Assembly: GCA_022695795.1 (NCBI GenBank)
Contig: MU404103.1
Location: forward strand, 124,001-188,000
DNA: 64,000 nucleotides
DNA from: Biscogniauxia marginata
Lineage: Eukaryota; Ascomycota; Sordariomycetes; Xylariales; Xylariaceae
Reading direction: 5' to 3'
Shown: positions 1-12,206 of the stretch, piece by piece
Numbering within the stretch: the first letter of the stretch is position 1
How the letters are laid out: the number at the start of each line of letters is the position of its first letter
Notes under the pieces: model-generated
What the model saw: the letters and a program-made list of their open reading frames with translations, nothing else
What the model was told of the DNA's origin: nothing
Database searches by the model: none
Translations under genes and position numbers: made by a program

Positions 1-495
1 CGTTGTATAGCTTTCATACATTATAAATATATGTTTTATACCTACGGCATTTGGTCGCATAACCTTCTACCAGGTGAGCTACCAAACTTGTGCTTCCTTT
101 GTTTATTGTCTTCCTCGCTCCGGTCACAATCCATTTTTAGTTAAGGAGCAAGTCTTTATTCACTATAGAAGTAGCATAGAAAATATGGCCTAATGTTTCA
201 TGGCTGTTACATATACTGCCTTGACCTCGTCGTATATTCTCCTTTCCTTTTTGGCTGGAATGGTCGACTCTGTTAAGTACATGCATGTCACCAGAAATCT
301 ATCACATGATTATTTACTCCCTTGTGCAGCTTGTATTATGATGCAGAACTGAGCCCCGGTATGGAACTTATGACTACTCGATCCGGGCCACGGGGTCTCT
401 TATACCTGCTCCCCCGTATTGATCAACGCACCACACTATAGGCTAGCCTCCCCAGTCCTGCCATTACTCTTGTACTCCTGCTAAACATTATGATA
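1..495. other. Intergenic, no gene seen
   Basis: No long open frame, repeat or RNA gene was recognised here. It is downstream of the small minus-strand gene that ends at 496, so part of it may be that gene's 3' untranslated region. Confidence 0.5.
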
Positions 496-822
496 TCAGT
501 GCTTGTGATATCTCTCTGCCCTATCAATACCGCGCTTGATTCTCCCCTCCACGTTATGAGCCATTGTCTCCAGCGGCAACCGGTTGTCAATTCTCTTAAC
601 CGTTCTCTCGAGGGGATGTTCTACCCGCTGTACCATGCGCTGTGCCGGTGGAACGAAGTAAGAGATGTTTCGTTCCCACCGCGGTGCCCATTTGGCGGTT
701 TGCTTCGCAAGGAGATCCTCACCGCTTGGGAGCATGAAATAGAAAGGTGCAAAGCTAGCGACACCGGCCACACCGAAGGTGACTACTTCGGAAAATCTGG
801 GTCCCGGGATGCGGACGGGCAT
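496..822 (-). CDS. Small conserved-looking membrane-associated protein, function unknown
   Basis: This is a single-exon reading frame of 108 aa that starts with ATG at 822. Residues 11-31 are hydrophobic (FSEVVTFGVAGVASFAPFYF), which fits one membrane segment or an anchor. The rest is basic and probably helical, with repeated R/K-x2-R spacing (RTVKRIDNRLP, RIKRGIDRAERY) that could be an amphipathic helix. The composition looks like a genuine protein rather than a chance frame, and the opposite-strand frame over the same bases looks like its shadow. A short basic protein with one N-terminal membrane segment could be mitochondrial, but no targeting motif proves it. I do not recognise the family. 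An upstream exon cannot be excluded. Confidence 0.55.
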   Translation of the reverse strand: MPVRIPGPRFSEVVTFGVAGVASFAPFYFMLPSGEDLLAKQTAKWAPRWERNISYFVPPAQRMVQRVEHPLERTVKRIDNRLPLETMAHNVEGRIKRGIDRAERYHKH

Positions 823-2240
823 TTCGAGGGCTACATTTCAAGATCAGGTTAGTCCGGAGCAACGGCAAGAGTTGAGGGCGACAAGTATATGAAAACGTAC
901 CAACGACTTGAGGTTTAATATAAGCGGTATTAGTATAAAACAGGTGTGTCTAAATCCACTGTAGAGCACAATGTTGCGAGATGAGAACGAATAAATGCAA
1001 GGTGTGCGATAGACTCCGAGACGTTAGTTTTAAGGGGAACCAAGACACGGCTTTACTCCAACCCCCCTCTCCTCCCTAATTTAGACACTCGCCTCATGCC
1101 TAATAAGCCACAAAGTATATTTTTCTCTATTTACCTGTAGAAGACACAAGACGAAGCGGGGATAGACTAATGACATAAGAGGTCATAATCACATGTCCAG
1201 GATTTCCAGCTCATATTTCGTCTAGCTTAGCATGGCATACGTAGTAGCTAACCTAAATCCCCAAGATGACTCTCGGGTTTATGAAAACTGTTACTCTTGA
1301 CGTTGACGCTCGGCAGTTCCCGCTTCCACGGTTTCCGAGTATACAATCAGACAGTCAGGGCTGTATTTTCAGGGTTGAAAATATCAGTGCTCTGATTCCA
1401 TGATGACTTTTGATCCACAAACGAGGTGAAAGGGCCAATGTCAGCATATATCAAAATTTACCTATCCGTGATAGTGAAGGGAGGAGAAGCTTCGACGGCA
1501 CCACAGCTAGCTTGACGAATAATATCACAGACTCCACAACGATGTACCTTGTCTAATAAAACTTAAAAAATAACAAGCAAAGCATCACAAAATAATATAG
1601 CAAAGAACTCATTTAAGCAGATTATGTCTATTATTATGGCGACCATCTAGGCTCCCTCCTACAGAACAAGATGTGTTTGTCCAGTTCCAACATATAGGGG
1701 CTGATTTTATACATACATTAGGTATTCATTACAGTATACAAAATTATTTGAAGAGCAACCTTGACATGGATTTCCTATGCAACACTACCAGGAGAAGAGA
1801 CTAGATCTCGCCGGCCAGCCTTTCATCGGGGGGTTATTATCAACATGAAATACTGCTACCTCGCTCTTTACACCGATAGTATAATAAGCTAGCACATCTT
1901 CAAGCAACATATTTTGGTTACAATACCCCTCCTTGGAAAATATTAAATTTGAAAAAGGTCACGGCAAAGACATCACTTACTCAAACGTCAAATTTCGAAC
2001 ACCATGTTCTATTAACTACTACGATATCAGACATATTAGGCGAATGGCGCCTGCGAATGGCGAGATTCACCATTTTAACGCCGCTTGTATTAGACCTGGG
2101 GAAGTAACTAGTCGGAGAGCGACGCGTTGCCGTTGGTGACGTCCTATCCGGTAGGCAGGGTAGAAACCTGATAATTCTCAATCGACGAGGGCGACAAAGT
2201 TACCGTTCTTGACCATTATGTTTCCCTATGGATATCAGCA
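823..2240. other. Intergenic, no gene seen
   Basis: This AT-leaning sequence has only short open frames on both strands. No family, repeat or structural RNA was recognised. Confidence 0.5.
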
Positions 2241-2722
2241 TGACTAAATGTGTGCGGATGGCATCTTGCCCACGAAGGCAGTGAGTGTGGTACCATCTAA
2301 ATAGTTTCTGATGGTAAGTGACAGCTGTCTTTGGACGTCCGCTTCAGAAATGCATACTGAGTAGCGGACCCCTTCCGAAGGGCCGTTAAGCGGCTTGAAC
2401 AAGTGAAAATCAACCACCTCCCGGCCATCGAGCGTCTCAACTCTCGACGAGGTGACGCTGTCGAGCTGGGCGACGCACCCGCCCTTCTAGCGGCCGATAC
2501 GCGCTATGTCCTCAGGTGAGACCTGCTCAGAAATGTCTTCAAGGCACTCCCCATCGACACGCTCCTAGATGGTGAGGAAATGACACCTTCTCTCCAGGTT
2601 GCAAGGACTCCAGGAATCGCAATTGACGTGTATTGCTCGACGTTGGCTACCTGCACCTCGGAACCCGCGCGGTACTCAACGTTTTTAAGGACAATACTTG
2701 GAGCCGAGAGACCAGATCTCAC
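2240..2722 (-). pseudogene. Possible small gene or gene relic, family unknown
   Basis: The segment is visibly GC-richer than its surroundings. On the minus strand, about 2240-2490 is open for some 80 residues and reads like protein (for example EVVDFHLFKPLNGPSEG and LTIRNYLDGTTLTAFVGK), ending at a TAG. A second open stretch at 2578-2722 contains VLKNVEYRAGSEVQVANVEQ. The two join in phase if an intron runs from a GTGTCG donor near 2565 to a CTAG acceptor near 2490. Without that splice the connecting frame carries two TAG codons, as expected of a decayed gene. No start codon or upstream exon could be placed, and the plus strand is also partly open here. Function unknown. Confidence 0.35.
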
Positions 2723-3585
2723 GCTGTCCAGGCTGTTTCACAGTGAGTATCTTACAGCTTGTCCCTTCTTTCTGTTGCTTTTACTTCTCTGACTTTGGCA
2801 CTGCCACCTGGGTTACGAAATGGGAAGGCATCTTTGTCTGATTTATGTGTTCAACACTTCCTCCTTTTGTATTTATGTTGTTGCTTAATTTTTGTCAAGG
2901 CTACCTATGTTTTGTTGGTATTGGAAGTATCGACCTGGCAAAGCGGAGTTGTACGGGCTTTTGTACATGATAGCTCTCATGATCCAACTCGAGCTTTGTA
3001 CAGTAAGTGGTTATGAATATTTACATAATAGCATATATTATAGTAAATCCGTAGTAATAGCCTCCCGTTATATTGTTCGATATAAGACTAAAGTAACCAA
3101 GTTAATTAATTTGACTTATTAAGTAGGTACCTACCTAGGTATGCTTATAAATAACAAGATCGGAAACATGAAAACTCTTTTTATAAAACTATTAACGACT
3201 TAATATAGGTATAAAAAAAACTTTGAAAAATTAATGTGCTAAAAACCTAGACATTATAAAGCGCAATCTGGTGCACCATGCTGGGGTACACAAAACTGGA
3301 TTATCATTCATTGTAAAGGTTTGGTTTGTAGATAGACCTTCGATGCTTATTCTTAATCTAGCAGTAATGTATTTTATTTAATTGTATGGATCCTTCAAAG
3401 AAATTCGACGACCACGTTGTACCAATGGTTATTACACATAGTCAATGTGGTTTCTCGCAAAGAAAACATGTTTATGATCGTGATCGTAAAATACCCTATT
3501 CAAAGGTTTACAAAAGGAAAGCAATCCAAAAGCACGCTCGTCAACTCATACATATTTATAACCCTTTTATCGTTGTCGGGTACAT
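2723..3585. other. Intergenic, AT-rich
   Basis: Short plus-strand frames occur (for example 2892-3122), but none has recognisable domains or good splice context. The part from about 3010 to 3380 is AT-rich. Its right end is the 3' flank of the inositol oxygenase gene. Confidence 0.45.
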
Positions 3586-4506
3586 CTACCACTTGATAAA
3601 TTTCTGGGGGAAAAACTCATCGATTAGTTCCATATAGTACGGCTTAAGCTCTTCGGCATCGGGGACACCGTCGCTCTTGCTATACAAGTCGTACGGGTTG
3701 AAGGCGCGAACCGCCTCTAGCATCTTCTCGTCATGCTCGTCCATGAACTCCCGGTAGGCACCCTCCTTGTGCCAGGGGTAGAAGGAGTGGTATCTGATCA
3801 TGGCCAGCGACTCAGGGGGTAGGGTCGATTGGTCCTTGACAACGTGGTACAGGTACTCGTCGTGTCCCCAGGAAAGCATGATGTTATCCATGCCGCAGCC
3901 TGGCTTATAGATGCCGTGCTTGGTACTGTATATAGGGTCCTTGGAGTCAGGATTCTTTTCGAAGGAGCCGGGGTAAATGATACGCTCATCGAAGGCACAG
4001 CCTACAGGGAACGTATCGCCGACAACGTCCCATTGGCCCTCCGAGCCGTAGAAGTACATGAGCTTGCCCAGGTCGTGGATCAGACCCGTCAGCTGCATCC
4101 ATCGCGGCTTTCCGTCCTTTCGGATCGCCTCGGCAGACTGGAGCAAGTGCTGGATCTGGGACAGGCTGGTGTCGGGGTCGGAATCATCGATGAGTGTGTT
4201 GAGCTTTTCCATCGCCTCCCAGACAGTTATTTCTTCTGTCTTTCGGGCCTTGAAATTATTCCTCGCCTTTAGGTTGAATGCGACAGTCTGCTTGGTGTGT
4301 TGCTCGCGGTAAAAGTTCTTGACCCGATCGCAAGCATCTTCGTATTGTCTGAACTGTGTCTTGTCCTTTTCGGCGTCAAACTTCGAGTCGCTGTCGTATT
4401 TGACCTGGTCCTTCAGCACGTTGACCTTGTCAATCTGGTCAGAAGTCTCCTCGAGTCCAACACCGTCACGGTTGGTGGCATCGTCAACCAGAATTCCGGG
4501 TGCCAT
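3586..4506 (-). CDS. Myo-inositol oxygenase
   Basis: Myo-inositol oxygenase (MIOX, EC 1.13.99.1) opens the inositol ring with O2 to give D-glucuronate, using a cytosolic di-iron centre held in an HD-domain fold. This intronless 306-aa frame is close to the usual family length and complete. The six iron ligands known in the mouse enzyme have counterparts at matching spacing: H120, H144-D145 (in GLIHDLGKLM), H215 (LSWGHDEYLYHV), H240 (IRYHSFYPWH) and D273 (FNPYDLYSKSDG). Signature segments such as NNFKARKTEEITVWEAMEKL and the C-terminal DEFFPQKFIKW are also present. It is transcribed away from the shared region with the Zn2Cys6 regulator, whose 3' end lies about 760 bp upstream; a sugar-porter gene lies beyond. 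A role in inositol or glucuronate use with these neighbours is inference. Confidence 0.95.
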   Translation of the reverse strand: MAPGILVDDATNRDGVGLEETSDQIDKVNVLKDQVKYDSDSKFDAEKDKTQFRQYEDACDRVKNFYREQHTKQTVAFNLKARNNFKARKTEEITVWEAMEKLNTLIDDSDPDTSLSQIQHLLQSAEAIRKDGKPRWMQLTGLIHDLGKLMYFYGSEGQWDVVGDTFPVGCAFDERIIYPGSFEKNPDSKDPIYSTKHGIYKPGCGMDNIMLSWGHDEYLYHVVKDQSTLPPESLAMIRYHSFYPWHKEGAYREFMDEHDEKMLEAVRAFNPYDLYSKSDGVPDAEELKPYYMELIDEFFPQKFIKW

Positions 4507-5267
4507 TGTATGTATTCAAGTGATGGTTATACACCAAGTCGAACGGAAATGTCTAGAGGGTTTCTTGTGGATATGGGAGACGTCTTCGATTTTTGTAGAA
4601 CTGTAGAACTCCCTGCTGTCAAGTCTGACTTCCAACAAGATACAGTCGACTCGTGAACCTCCTGGACCTGATATATAGGCATCTGTATCTGAGTAGACTG
4701 CGTATAAGTGATCTCAGTCTCCACTCCTAATCAGATCTTGGTAGAGCTAGAAATGGTCAAAATCGCCGACCCGAACCGAATCCACTGGCGCCACAGCAGC
4801 GATCTTCCGAAGATAATGTAAAACCAACCACGCCAACCACGAATTTGTGGACCGTGCTTTCAAGCGTGGTGACGTGCTCCTCATTAGAAAATAGGGCAAG
4901 TCTGGCCGACTTCAGATACTTCTCGCATCGCGCTAGTAACGCGCCGGTTGGCGCTTGTATGCCACATTCCCGATTTTGAAAGGTCAAATTCTGTGTAGAG
5001 GATGCGAGCCAGATGTGGGCAGGAGGGAGCGCTCGGCACGTGTAGTTATGGGCTTCTATCCAGACCTATTTGGAGAGCTCCCACGTCAGAATGAAAGTTC
5101 GGAGATAGGATAAGCTAATAGCCAGTTCCTGTCTCCTGTCTTCTGTCTCCATTGGTATTGCCTTTGATACCCGTTAAGACAAGTGTCGTTCTAGGATAGT
5201 TCACCTCACTTCGTTGATAATGAGACGATTTCGCAATTCATATTATGTAGCGTGGGGCTGGCATTCA
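4507..5267. other. Upstream region of inositol oxygenase / 3' flank of regulator
   Basis: About 760 bp between the MIOX start codon and the regulator stop codon. The minus-strand frame at 4757-4987 has no recognisable domain and is not supported. Promoter elements of MIOX should lie here, but no specific motif could be assigned. Confidence 0.45.
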
Positions 5268-7784
5268 TCATGATTCATCTACATCCAGTATCCATCCCCA
5301 AGCTTTCTTCAACTGCTGTTGTATTGCTGCCGTGGGCCGAGCGTGATCCGCCTCGGTTTTCCTCAGTAAGTCCGCTAAAGCCTCCTGGTCTGCCCGCTCG
5401 CCAAATTGGTCGCCAACTGCAATTCTAGGTAGTCAGCAAGAATACTCGCTAGTCCACTGGACGGCATCCGTACACATAGCTATACCCATACAGGCCGTAA
5501 ACATGCTTGGTGGAGTCCACTGGTTACAAATCCCAATACCACATAGATCTCGTACGAGGAGTTCGATGCGATCCTATCATGTGTTAATATTCCATCCTAT
5601 GATGATTTGGCATGGTAGCTTGGAACTACCCACCGTCATCCTCCTTACTGCTGATCTTCGATTCGTCCCTACCTTAGGGATTGTTGGATCAAACCGGGTC
5701 AGAAACAGTTGTGCAAGAATAAGGTGCTGAATTCCGATGACTACAATGTGTTAACCTCTGGCCGCCAGATTGGCATTGTTTTGCAAAGTTGACAACCCAC
5801 CATGACAACTAGAGCCATGCCAAATTTCGGGGAAAGCTTCCGTGCCCGTGCGCTCCTTATAAAAGAAGGGGTTGAAAGACATCGGCCTCGTTAGAGACCA
5901 TTTCTCGCACGCTTCGTTCAACGCATCCCAGCGACTAATAGTTAACACACTCTCGCCGAAGCAGAAATTGAGAACATCAGCAAGGAGAATAATAGCCCGG
6001 TTTGACCAGGTATAGTCATCAGTTGGCTCAAAGGTCCGGTCCACGACGTAATGATCCAGACTAACTTTAACAGGTTGCTGGGTGATAACAGCAATATAGA
6101 TTTCCTGTCGAAGTCCCACCCAGAACGAGGCTGAACTCAGACTACCTGGTACCATGTGTTGATCTCCCACGTTGACAAAGGCATGAATACCAAGTAGATG
6201 ACTGTGATTGTCTTGACCGGTAGTCGAACCTGTTATGTGTGCTCAGCAGAAAGAACTTTGTGTCGATTAACTGCCTGCTCACCTTCCATCTCCTCGAGCA
6301 TGCGCAAAATGATTGTCGCCGCAAACAAATTCTCATCTGACACAACCGAAGCGTCACTTAGCATAGGTATGAGATACTTGAGGCATTCGTCGTGATATCT
6401 ATTGGCGGCAAGTGGATCAAAATCTGTTGTGTGACTTAGGTGCCTTGCTGCTATTGCCAGAACCGCGTTTAGTAGTGTATGGCACATGCTAGCACGCTCG
6501 GGCACGACAAGCTCGAAGTGCCTGAGCGGATCACACAAGTCCAGCTAATAAGTGTGGTTAGTAGGTACTCGATTTTGCTTTGAAAGGGCATCTTGTCTTT
6601 GACTCACGCATATCGCTAGCTTTTGAATGTAATGACGAAATAATAGCGCCTCTGTTCGGCTTTTAAGTGGTAACGCTGTGGAATTGTAAAATGTCGAGTT
6701 CAAGGCACTGGCAGGGGTAACTATCCCTGAGCCGATATCAATGCGTAGGGGTGGTGCGTTGAGTAGGTTTCTAGACTTGGTTTCCCCTAGGCCTTCATGG
6801 TTCAGGGGCTGAGTTACTATCGAATCCGTACCTGGGTATAATGAATGAGCTGTGTGGTTGGAACGATCACTCGGCGAGTCGTGGGTAAAAACAGTGTCTC
6901 TTGTTGAAGACGGAGAATTCCCGTGTTGTCTAAAGTCATTAGAGGGCGAGGGTGTGGTGCCCGATGTGACCGACTCCGGCCTCTCATTGTAAGTTTCATC
7001 GATGTGGAACTGGTATTGTGAGACGTCCTCCAGAGGACCTCCGGCTGTTAGGCACCTAGTCTCGTCGACATAGATGACTTTTTGAAAACTTAGCTACGTT
7101 GTTCAACAGCCGCAACTACGATGGCAAAACTCACGTTTCCTCGGTGTTTTGAGCCATTTTTGATTTTTATTGAAAGCCCCTACATAGAGACCATTAGTTC
7201 GGACCGAAAGAAACGGAATTCATTCAGTATGATCATACCTTTGCCAGACTTAAACTTGAAAGCAAGTCTGCAATCGCGGCCTGCGCGAACGCATCTTCCA
7301 CACCTCGGGATCCCGCGGTCACCTACTCGTAGGTGTAACTGTTAATATGAAAATCGGGGACACCGGAATAAGACAGAGATTGAAGGGAGGCTCCTAACAT
7401 TTCAAGTGATGTTCACGGCATGTTACGCTAATTTCAGAAGTTCTTTGAAGTCAGCAACAACTCAAGGAACGAATTGGGTATCTAGCAGGATGACGAGATC
7501 ACATAAACACGGCGTTGGTCAGCAACAGGTTTAAAGTAAAAGTAGGAGAGTATCATTTGTGTCAAGACGACGACAAGCTCTCTAAGACTTTGATATCGGC
7601 ATGTTCCCACTGCAAACTTGTGTTTTTGGACATGGTAATGTGCGGACAACTTTTCCACCAACATCGTGAAGGCAGATTGGGTCGTGAATAGGGCACCCAT
7701 GGTGTTATGCCGAGGTTGGAGGAAGGCTCCCACGTACCACGGTGTAGCCAGAGTTTCGGTCTGGGTCTGATCTGGAGAGGGCAT
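5268..7784 (-). CDS. Zn2Cys6 transcription factor with Fungal_trans_2 domain
   Basis: Nuclear DNA-binding regulator, ten exons by my reading: 7784-7738, 7427-7399, 7322-7239, 7179-7135, 7077-6608, 6544-6283, 6229-5801, 5740-5649, 5573-5474, 5416-5268. They join in phase to about 568 aa. The N-terminus carries a complete zinc cluster, C16-x2-C19-x6-C26-x6-C33-x2-C36-x6-C43, assembled from three exons; introns split the codons for C16 (TG|C) and C26 (T|GT). A Ser/Pro/Thr-rich linker follows (TSGTTPSPSNDF). The middle and C-terminal segments (HFELVVPERASMCHTLLNAV, SFWVGLRQEIYIAVITQQP, LLVRDLCGIGICNQWTPPSM) are typical of Fungal_trans_2 regulators. The first intron is long (about 310 nt), so the first exon is the least certain; the other introns are 46-76 nt. 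It lies head-to-head with the MFS transporter and may control it, which is inference. Confidence 0.85.
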
Positions 7785-8501
7785 TCGCAACAGCAATATC
7801 GTTGGCGCCGTAGGCTATTCGAGGGTCGTACGATGATGGGCTCATTGAACTCGCAAATCGGCCGACTCCAATTGCAAAGGGGGATCATCCAGAGATGGAG
7901 AAAACCGCCGAAACGGAGCGACAGGGGCGCCTAAAATAAATCACATTTTTAATCCGGGGCAAGCTCCGTACGTCATGGGGTCACTCAAGTCTGACGCGGG
8001 GGAAGATACGGTACCTTAGGTACATATGTACCTACCTACATAAGGTACAGCGTACATACTCGATACGTGTGCCGTCGACTATCGCTCCTCCTGCATTGGA
8101 TCTAACCGCCCAAAGCTAGACTTCTCCGTGTTCACAGACTGTGGCTTTCCCCGCGTCCAGTCACCGGGCACAGAATGTCAGCAGCACCCCGTCGACCCCA
8201 ACTTTTCCCCGCACTTTCTCCATAGTCGCGGTCCTCGCTTCGAAAGGGGCAATTGGACAGTGCGGACCTTACAGATTACCGCCAGTAACTTTTACCTAAC
8301 CTAGTGGATACTGTAGGTATTTTATCTCCACCTACACGAGAATTTCTCCTTTACCGAGACTACCCAATCCCCAATCCCACGGGCCACGACATCGTCACAC
8401 ACACACAACGCGACACGCACGACCCGCACCCAAGTTTTCTGGAATGAGAGGCCCAGCTTGACATCAGCCCATTGACTGATTGATCAGGAGCATCAGCCAA
8501 C
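7785..8501. promoter_or_regulatory. Divergent promoter region between regulator and MFS transporter
   Basis: About 720 bp separate the two start codons, so both promoters lie here. At 8011-8048 there is a cluster of GTACC/TACCTA units in both orientations, a motif that recurs in other non-coding parts of this window. A minus-strand frame near 7720-7880 is open for about 55 codons but has no domain and overlaps the proposed first exon. No zinc-cluster operator (CGG pair) could be assigned with confidence. Confidence 0.5.
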
Positions 8502-10602
8502 ATGGCTTCCGTTTTCGTCTCTAGAAACGACAATGTCACGACGGGGGACGTGCCAGTTACGGCCACGGACCCGGCCCCGGCCCCGGCGGAGAAGGACGAC
8601 GACGAACCAGTCAAGCCGGTAAGCGATATCATTCGCAGCGCGAGGTTGGCCACCGAGAAGGAGCACAAGATGACCTTGCTACAAGGCATAAAGCTCTATC
8701 CGAAGGCCATTGGCTGGAGTATCCTCATCTCCACCTGTATTGTCATGGAGGGCTATGATATCTCTCTCGTCAACAATTTCTACGCTTTCCCGCAGTTCAA
8801 TGAGAAGTACGGTCAGCCTTACACTCAGTCGGATGGCTCGACAATTTATCAAGTGCCGGCGGCCTGGCAGGCAGGCCTCAGCAATGGCGCCGTTGTGGTG
8901 AGTGGCGCTCAATTCTTATATCTCCCAGTATTCCTGGCAACTTGTCCCTGCTGTCAGATAGGTAGCTTTTTATGTATTGTTTTATGCCTTCGATGGTTCG
9001 AGCCTTAAGTATCACTTTGACTCTAATACGTACCATGTTTTTAAACCCCAGGGCGAAATCATTGGGTTGGTGATTAATGGCTGGGTTTCAGAGCGCTTTG
9101 GCTACAGGTACACGGTTATTGCTTGCCTTGCCCTAATCACGGCCTTCACGGCAATCTTCTTCACGGCCCAGACTGTAGTACACATCCAGGTTGCCGAAAT
9201 TTTATGCGGAATACCGTGGGGAGTCTTCCAAACCCTCACCATCACCTATGCCTCCGAAGTTTGCCCGGTCGCTCTACGTGGTTACCTGACGACTTACATA
9301 AATTGCTGTTGGGGGATCGGGCAAATGATTGGCATCGGCGTGATCATGGGCAACCTGTGGCGTACAGACGAATGGGCGTACCGTATAGTAAGCTCCCCAA
9401 TAAATCACTATGCAGCTAACCGCTAACCCCTTGGATAGCCATACGGCCTCCAATGGATGTGGCCAGTACCCCTTATGGTGGGAATATTTTTCGCACCCGA
9501 ATCTCCTTGGTGGCTTGTGCGCAAAGAAAGGCACGAGGATGCCAAACGTGCGCTGCTTCGTTTGACTAGCCTGAATCGAGAGACCGATTTCGATGCGGAT
9601 GAGACGATCGCTATGATGACGCACACTACAGCCCTGGAGAAGAATGTAGGCCGTTGTCTCTTCCAACCTCGACTAACTATAGCTAATCCACGATATAGAT
9701 TACTAAAGGTGCTAGTTACCTTGATTGCTTTAAAGGGGTTGACCTGCGTCGCACCGAGGTATGCTAAACCGTTTTTCTCCTGTTCTGGGCTTCTGAAGAT
9801 AGAAGGGCTGACCATTGCAGATTGTGTGCATGTGCTGGGCAATCCAAAACCTAAGCGGCAACTCGTTCTCAAACTACTCAACGTATTTCTTGCAACAGGC
9901 CGGCCTTGACGAGAGCAAATCATATTCATTTGCTCTCGGCCAATATGCCATTAATTGCGTCGGCGTGTTCGGCGCCTGGGGGCTCCTCACCCTCGGAATT
10001 GGACGAAGGTTGGCACTTAATTCCATGTTTTCTAATAAGCTGCTGATAACGACAGGACTCTGTACCTCTATGGACTTGCGACGCTTTGCATCATGCTTCT
10101 CATACTCGGGCTTCTTGGCTTAGTTCCCGATCGAACGGCGGCATCGCTTGCTACAGGAAGCATCATGCTGGTGTGGGCTCTGTGCTATCAATTGACCGTC
10201 GGTACTGTCTGCTACTCGTTGGTTGCCGAGATTTCGACACGGCGCCTGCAGATTAAGACTGTAGTGCTTGGGCGTATCCTATACAACATTGTTGGAATAA
10301 TATGTGGTGTTCTGACGCCGTACATGCTCAACCCGAGTGCATGGGATTGGGGCAACTACGCCGGATTCTTTTGGGCGGGGTCCTGCTTCCTCTGCTTCAT
10401 ATACACATTTTTCCGTGTGCCCGAGCCTCGAGGCCGTACGTTTGCCGAGTTGGATATGCTATTTGAGAAAAACATCAGCGCGAGGAAGTTCGCATCGACA
10501 GAAATCGATGTGTTTGCAGAGAGTGTGTCAGATGATATTATGAAGAATTACCAGGACCAAATCGCCATTGCACACCTGGAGCATGGGCTGAAGCAGGTAT
10601 AA
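8502..10602 (+). CDS. MFS sugar transporter (maltose/alpha-glucoside-type sugar porter)
   Basis: Plasma-membrane proton-coupled sugar transporter of the MFS sugar-porter family. Six exons join in phase (8502-8897, 9052-9387, 9439-9645, 9699-9758, 9821-10008, 10056-10602) to 577 aa, the usual length for fungal alpha-glucoside permeases. Exon 4 is only 60 nt. A hydrophilic N-terminus of about 70 residues precedes the first membrane helix ([22 protein letters not shown]). Family signatures are visible: [12 protein letters not shown] in the first loop, [20 protein letters not shown] before the central loop, and [19 protein letters not shown] with ISARKF after the last helix. The PESPWWL and PEPRGRT forms point to the maltose/alpha-glucoside subgroup, but the substrate cannot be read from sequence. 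It is divergent from the Zn2Cys6 regulator and near inositol oxygenase. Confidence 0.92.
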
Positions 10603-12206
10603 GACATCATAGCGTTTATCTACCGACTAGGCGCCTACCGCCATTTACGACTAATCACTCCTAATTAGACGAGTGGATGGGGATTCCGATATGATGAAGA
10701 AGCATGAAAGATATTTGATCAATTATCACTGGGGTGGCGTTCATTCTTCTTTCATTCGGGGCTATTTATCTTTCTGTTATGGTGTATTAAAGCTTTGTCC
10801 CTTTTAGTATTATCATGTTGATTCCAATCTAGCGCTATTGGTTTGTCATTATTTTAATCATATCCTCGAGGTTACACCTTTGGATCTATATATATAAGCA
10901 AACAGCTCTTATAAGTATTCAGGTACTATATAGAGTCAGAAACCCGTGGTGTATGGTGAAATTATCAAGATAACTATGGCATTAAATAGGGGGGGATACT
11001 ATGATAAATTCAAAAAAAAAAAAACTTTTGGATTCTAGCTGTGTTCTGTGATTCACTGTATACATAGAGGCTGGAGAAATATACTCCCACTTCGGTCACC
11101 TATTACTAGAGAACTCTCAACCCCCTTTAAATTATGCTATATATCTAGCTCCCTAGTTTCGGGTCTCCAATAGCTGACGCACAGTACCTGCCCTTGGAAA
11201 CCCCTAAATACTGGCCCCTGCCTCCATCCTTTCTCACTTTGTTATGCTCTTTCTACATACATCGTACATAGGGCTTTAGCCTTCAGATATGATATTGACA
11301 GCAAGCTGGCCTAAGCACAGTAGGTTTTCTTATGGCATCTATTATTCATTCCCAGGGGATGGGTCATGTCTCGGAACTTGGCTTTGCAGGGTTTTATGTG
11401 GGATTAGGGGTAAGGATGGAGGGTTGGATGAGTTTGGGGGTCCTCGTGGCTTCGGCTAGGGGGCTGATCTCACCCCTGGGTGAGGTCAGCGGGCAACAAA
11501 GTCGGACCTGCAACCTCCACGTGGTGTTGCCTGGGAACCTGGCCTTACTTGCAGGCCAAATCCAATGCAGGACGCATCTTTTTTAATAGCTGGTTTGGCT
11601 AATGTACAGTACAGCCCCTGAAATAATGTTAGTTCCCGCTGTGAGTTGTTACAAGAAATATGTATATGAATTTGATTTTCACCAGGATTTCTTAAATCTA
11701 GATACGATTTTTGTATAATTATATTGTATAAAGCAACTTAAAATTGAAGTTTCAAAGAAAACATTTAATATCGAGACTTATATCAATGCGTTTCGCCGTA
11801 TGGTGGAGAGGATTAGTGTAGTAACTCCGTGCTGAAGACGCTAACATTATTTCAAGGGGTGGTGTATAGCCTCACTTAGTGTCTCATTTTCAAAAGTCGG
11901 CAGCTGGACTTAAAACCAGGTTACCCGATGCCGACATTACCTAAAGTGACTACGTATACCATTGTTTAGACACCACTATACTCCTGCTAACATAAACCAA
12001 TATAGTTAGGAAACCGACCGTCACACCCACGGCCGCCGGGTTGCAGTCCTGACTCTCCTCCGACTCATTCTCAAACATCCCAGCGGCTGAGCATTGAGTA
12101 CCGCTAACTAAGCCAGCTTACTCCGATATTAGCGAACAGAGACTGAGCACCCCAGACATTGCCATAGCCAATAGCAGCCCGTCTATCCGCATATTGAGCC
12201 TCGGCG
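10603..12206. other. Intergenic, no gene seen
   Basis: A 1.6 kb gap holding the 3' flanks of two convergent genes (the MFS transporter and the 2EXR gene). An A12 tract occurs near 11013-11024. The 84-codon plus frame at 11332-11586 has no recognisable domain. Confidence 0.5.

Noticed and set aside
3829..4272. 147-codon plus frame opposite MIOX
   Set aside because: Shadow of the conserved inositol oxygenase reading frame.
11332..11586. 84-codon plus frame
   Set aside because: No domain, unusual Gly/Leu mix, and in the shared 3' flank of two convergent genes.
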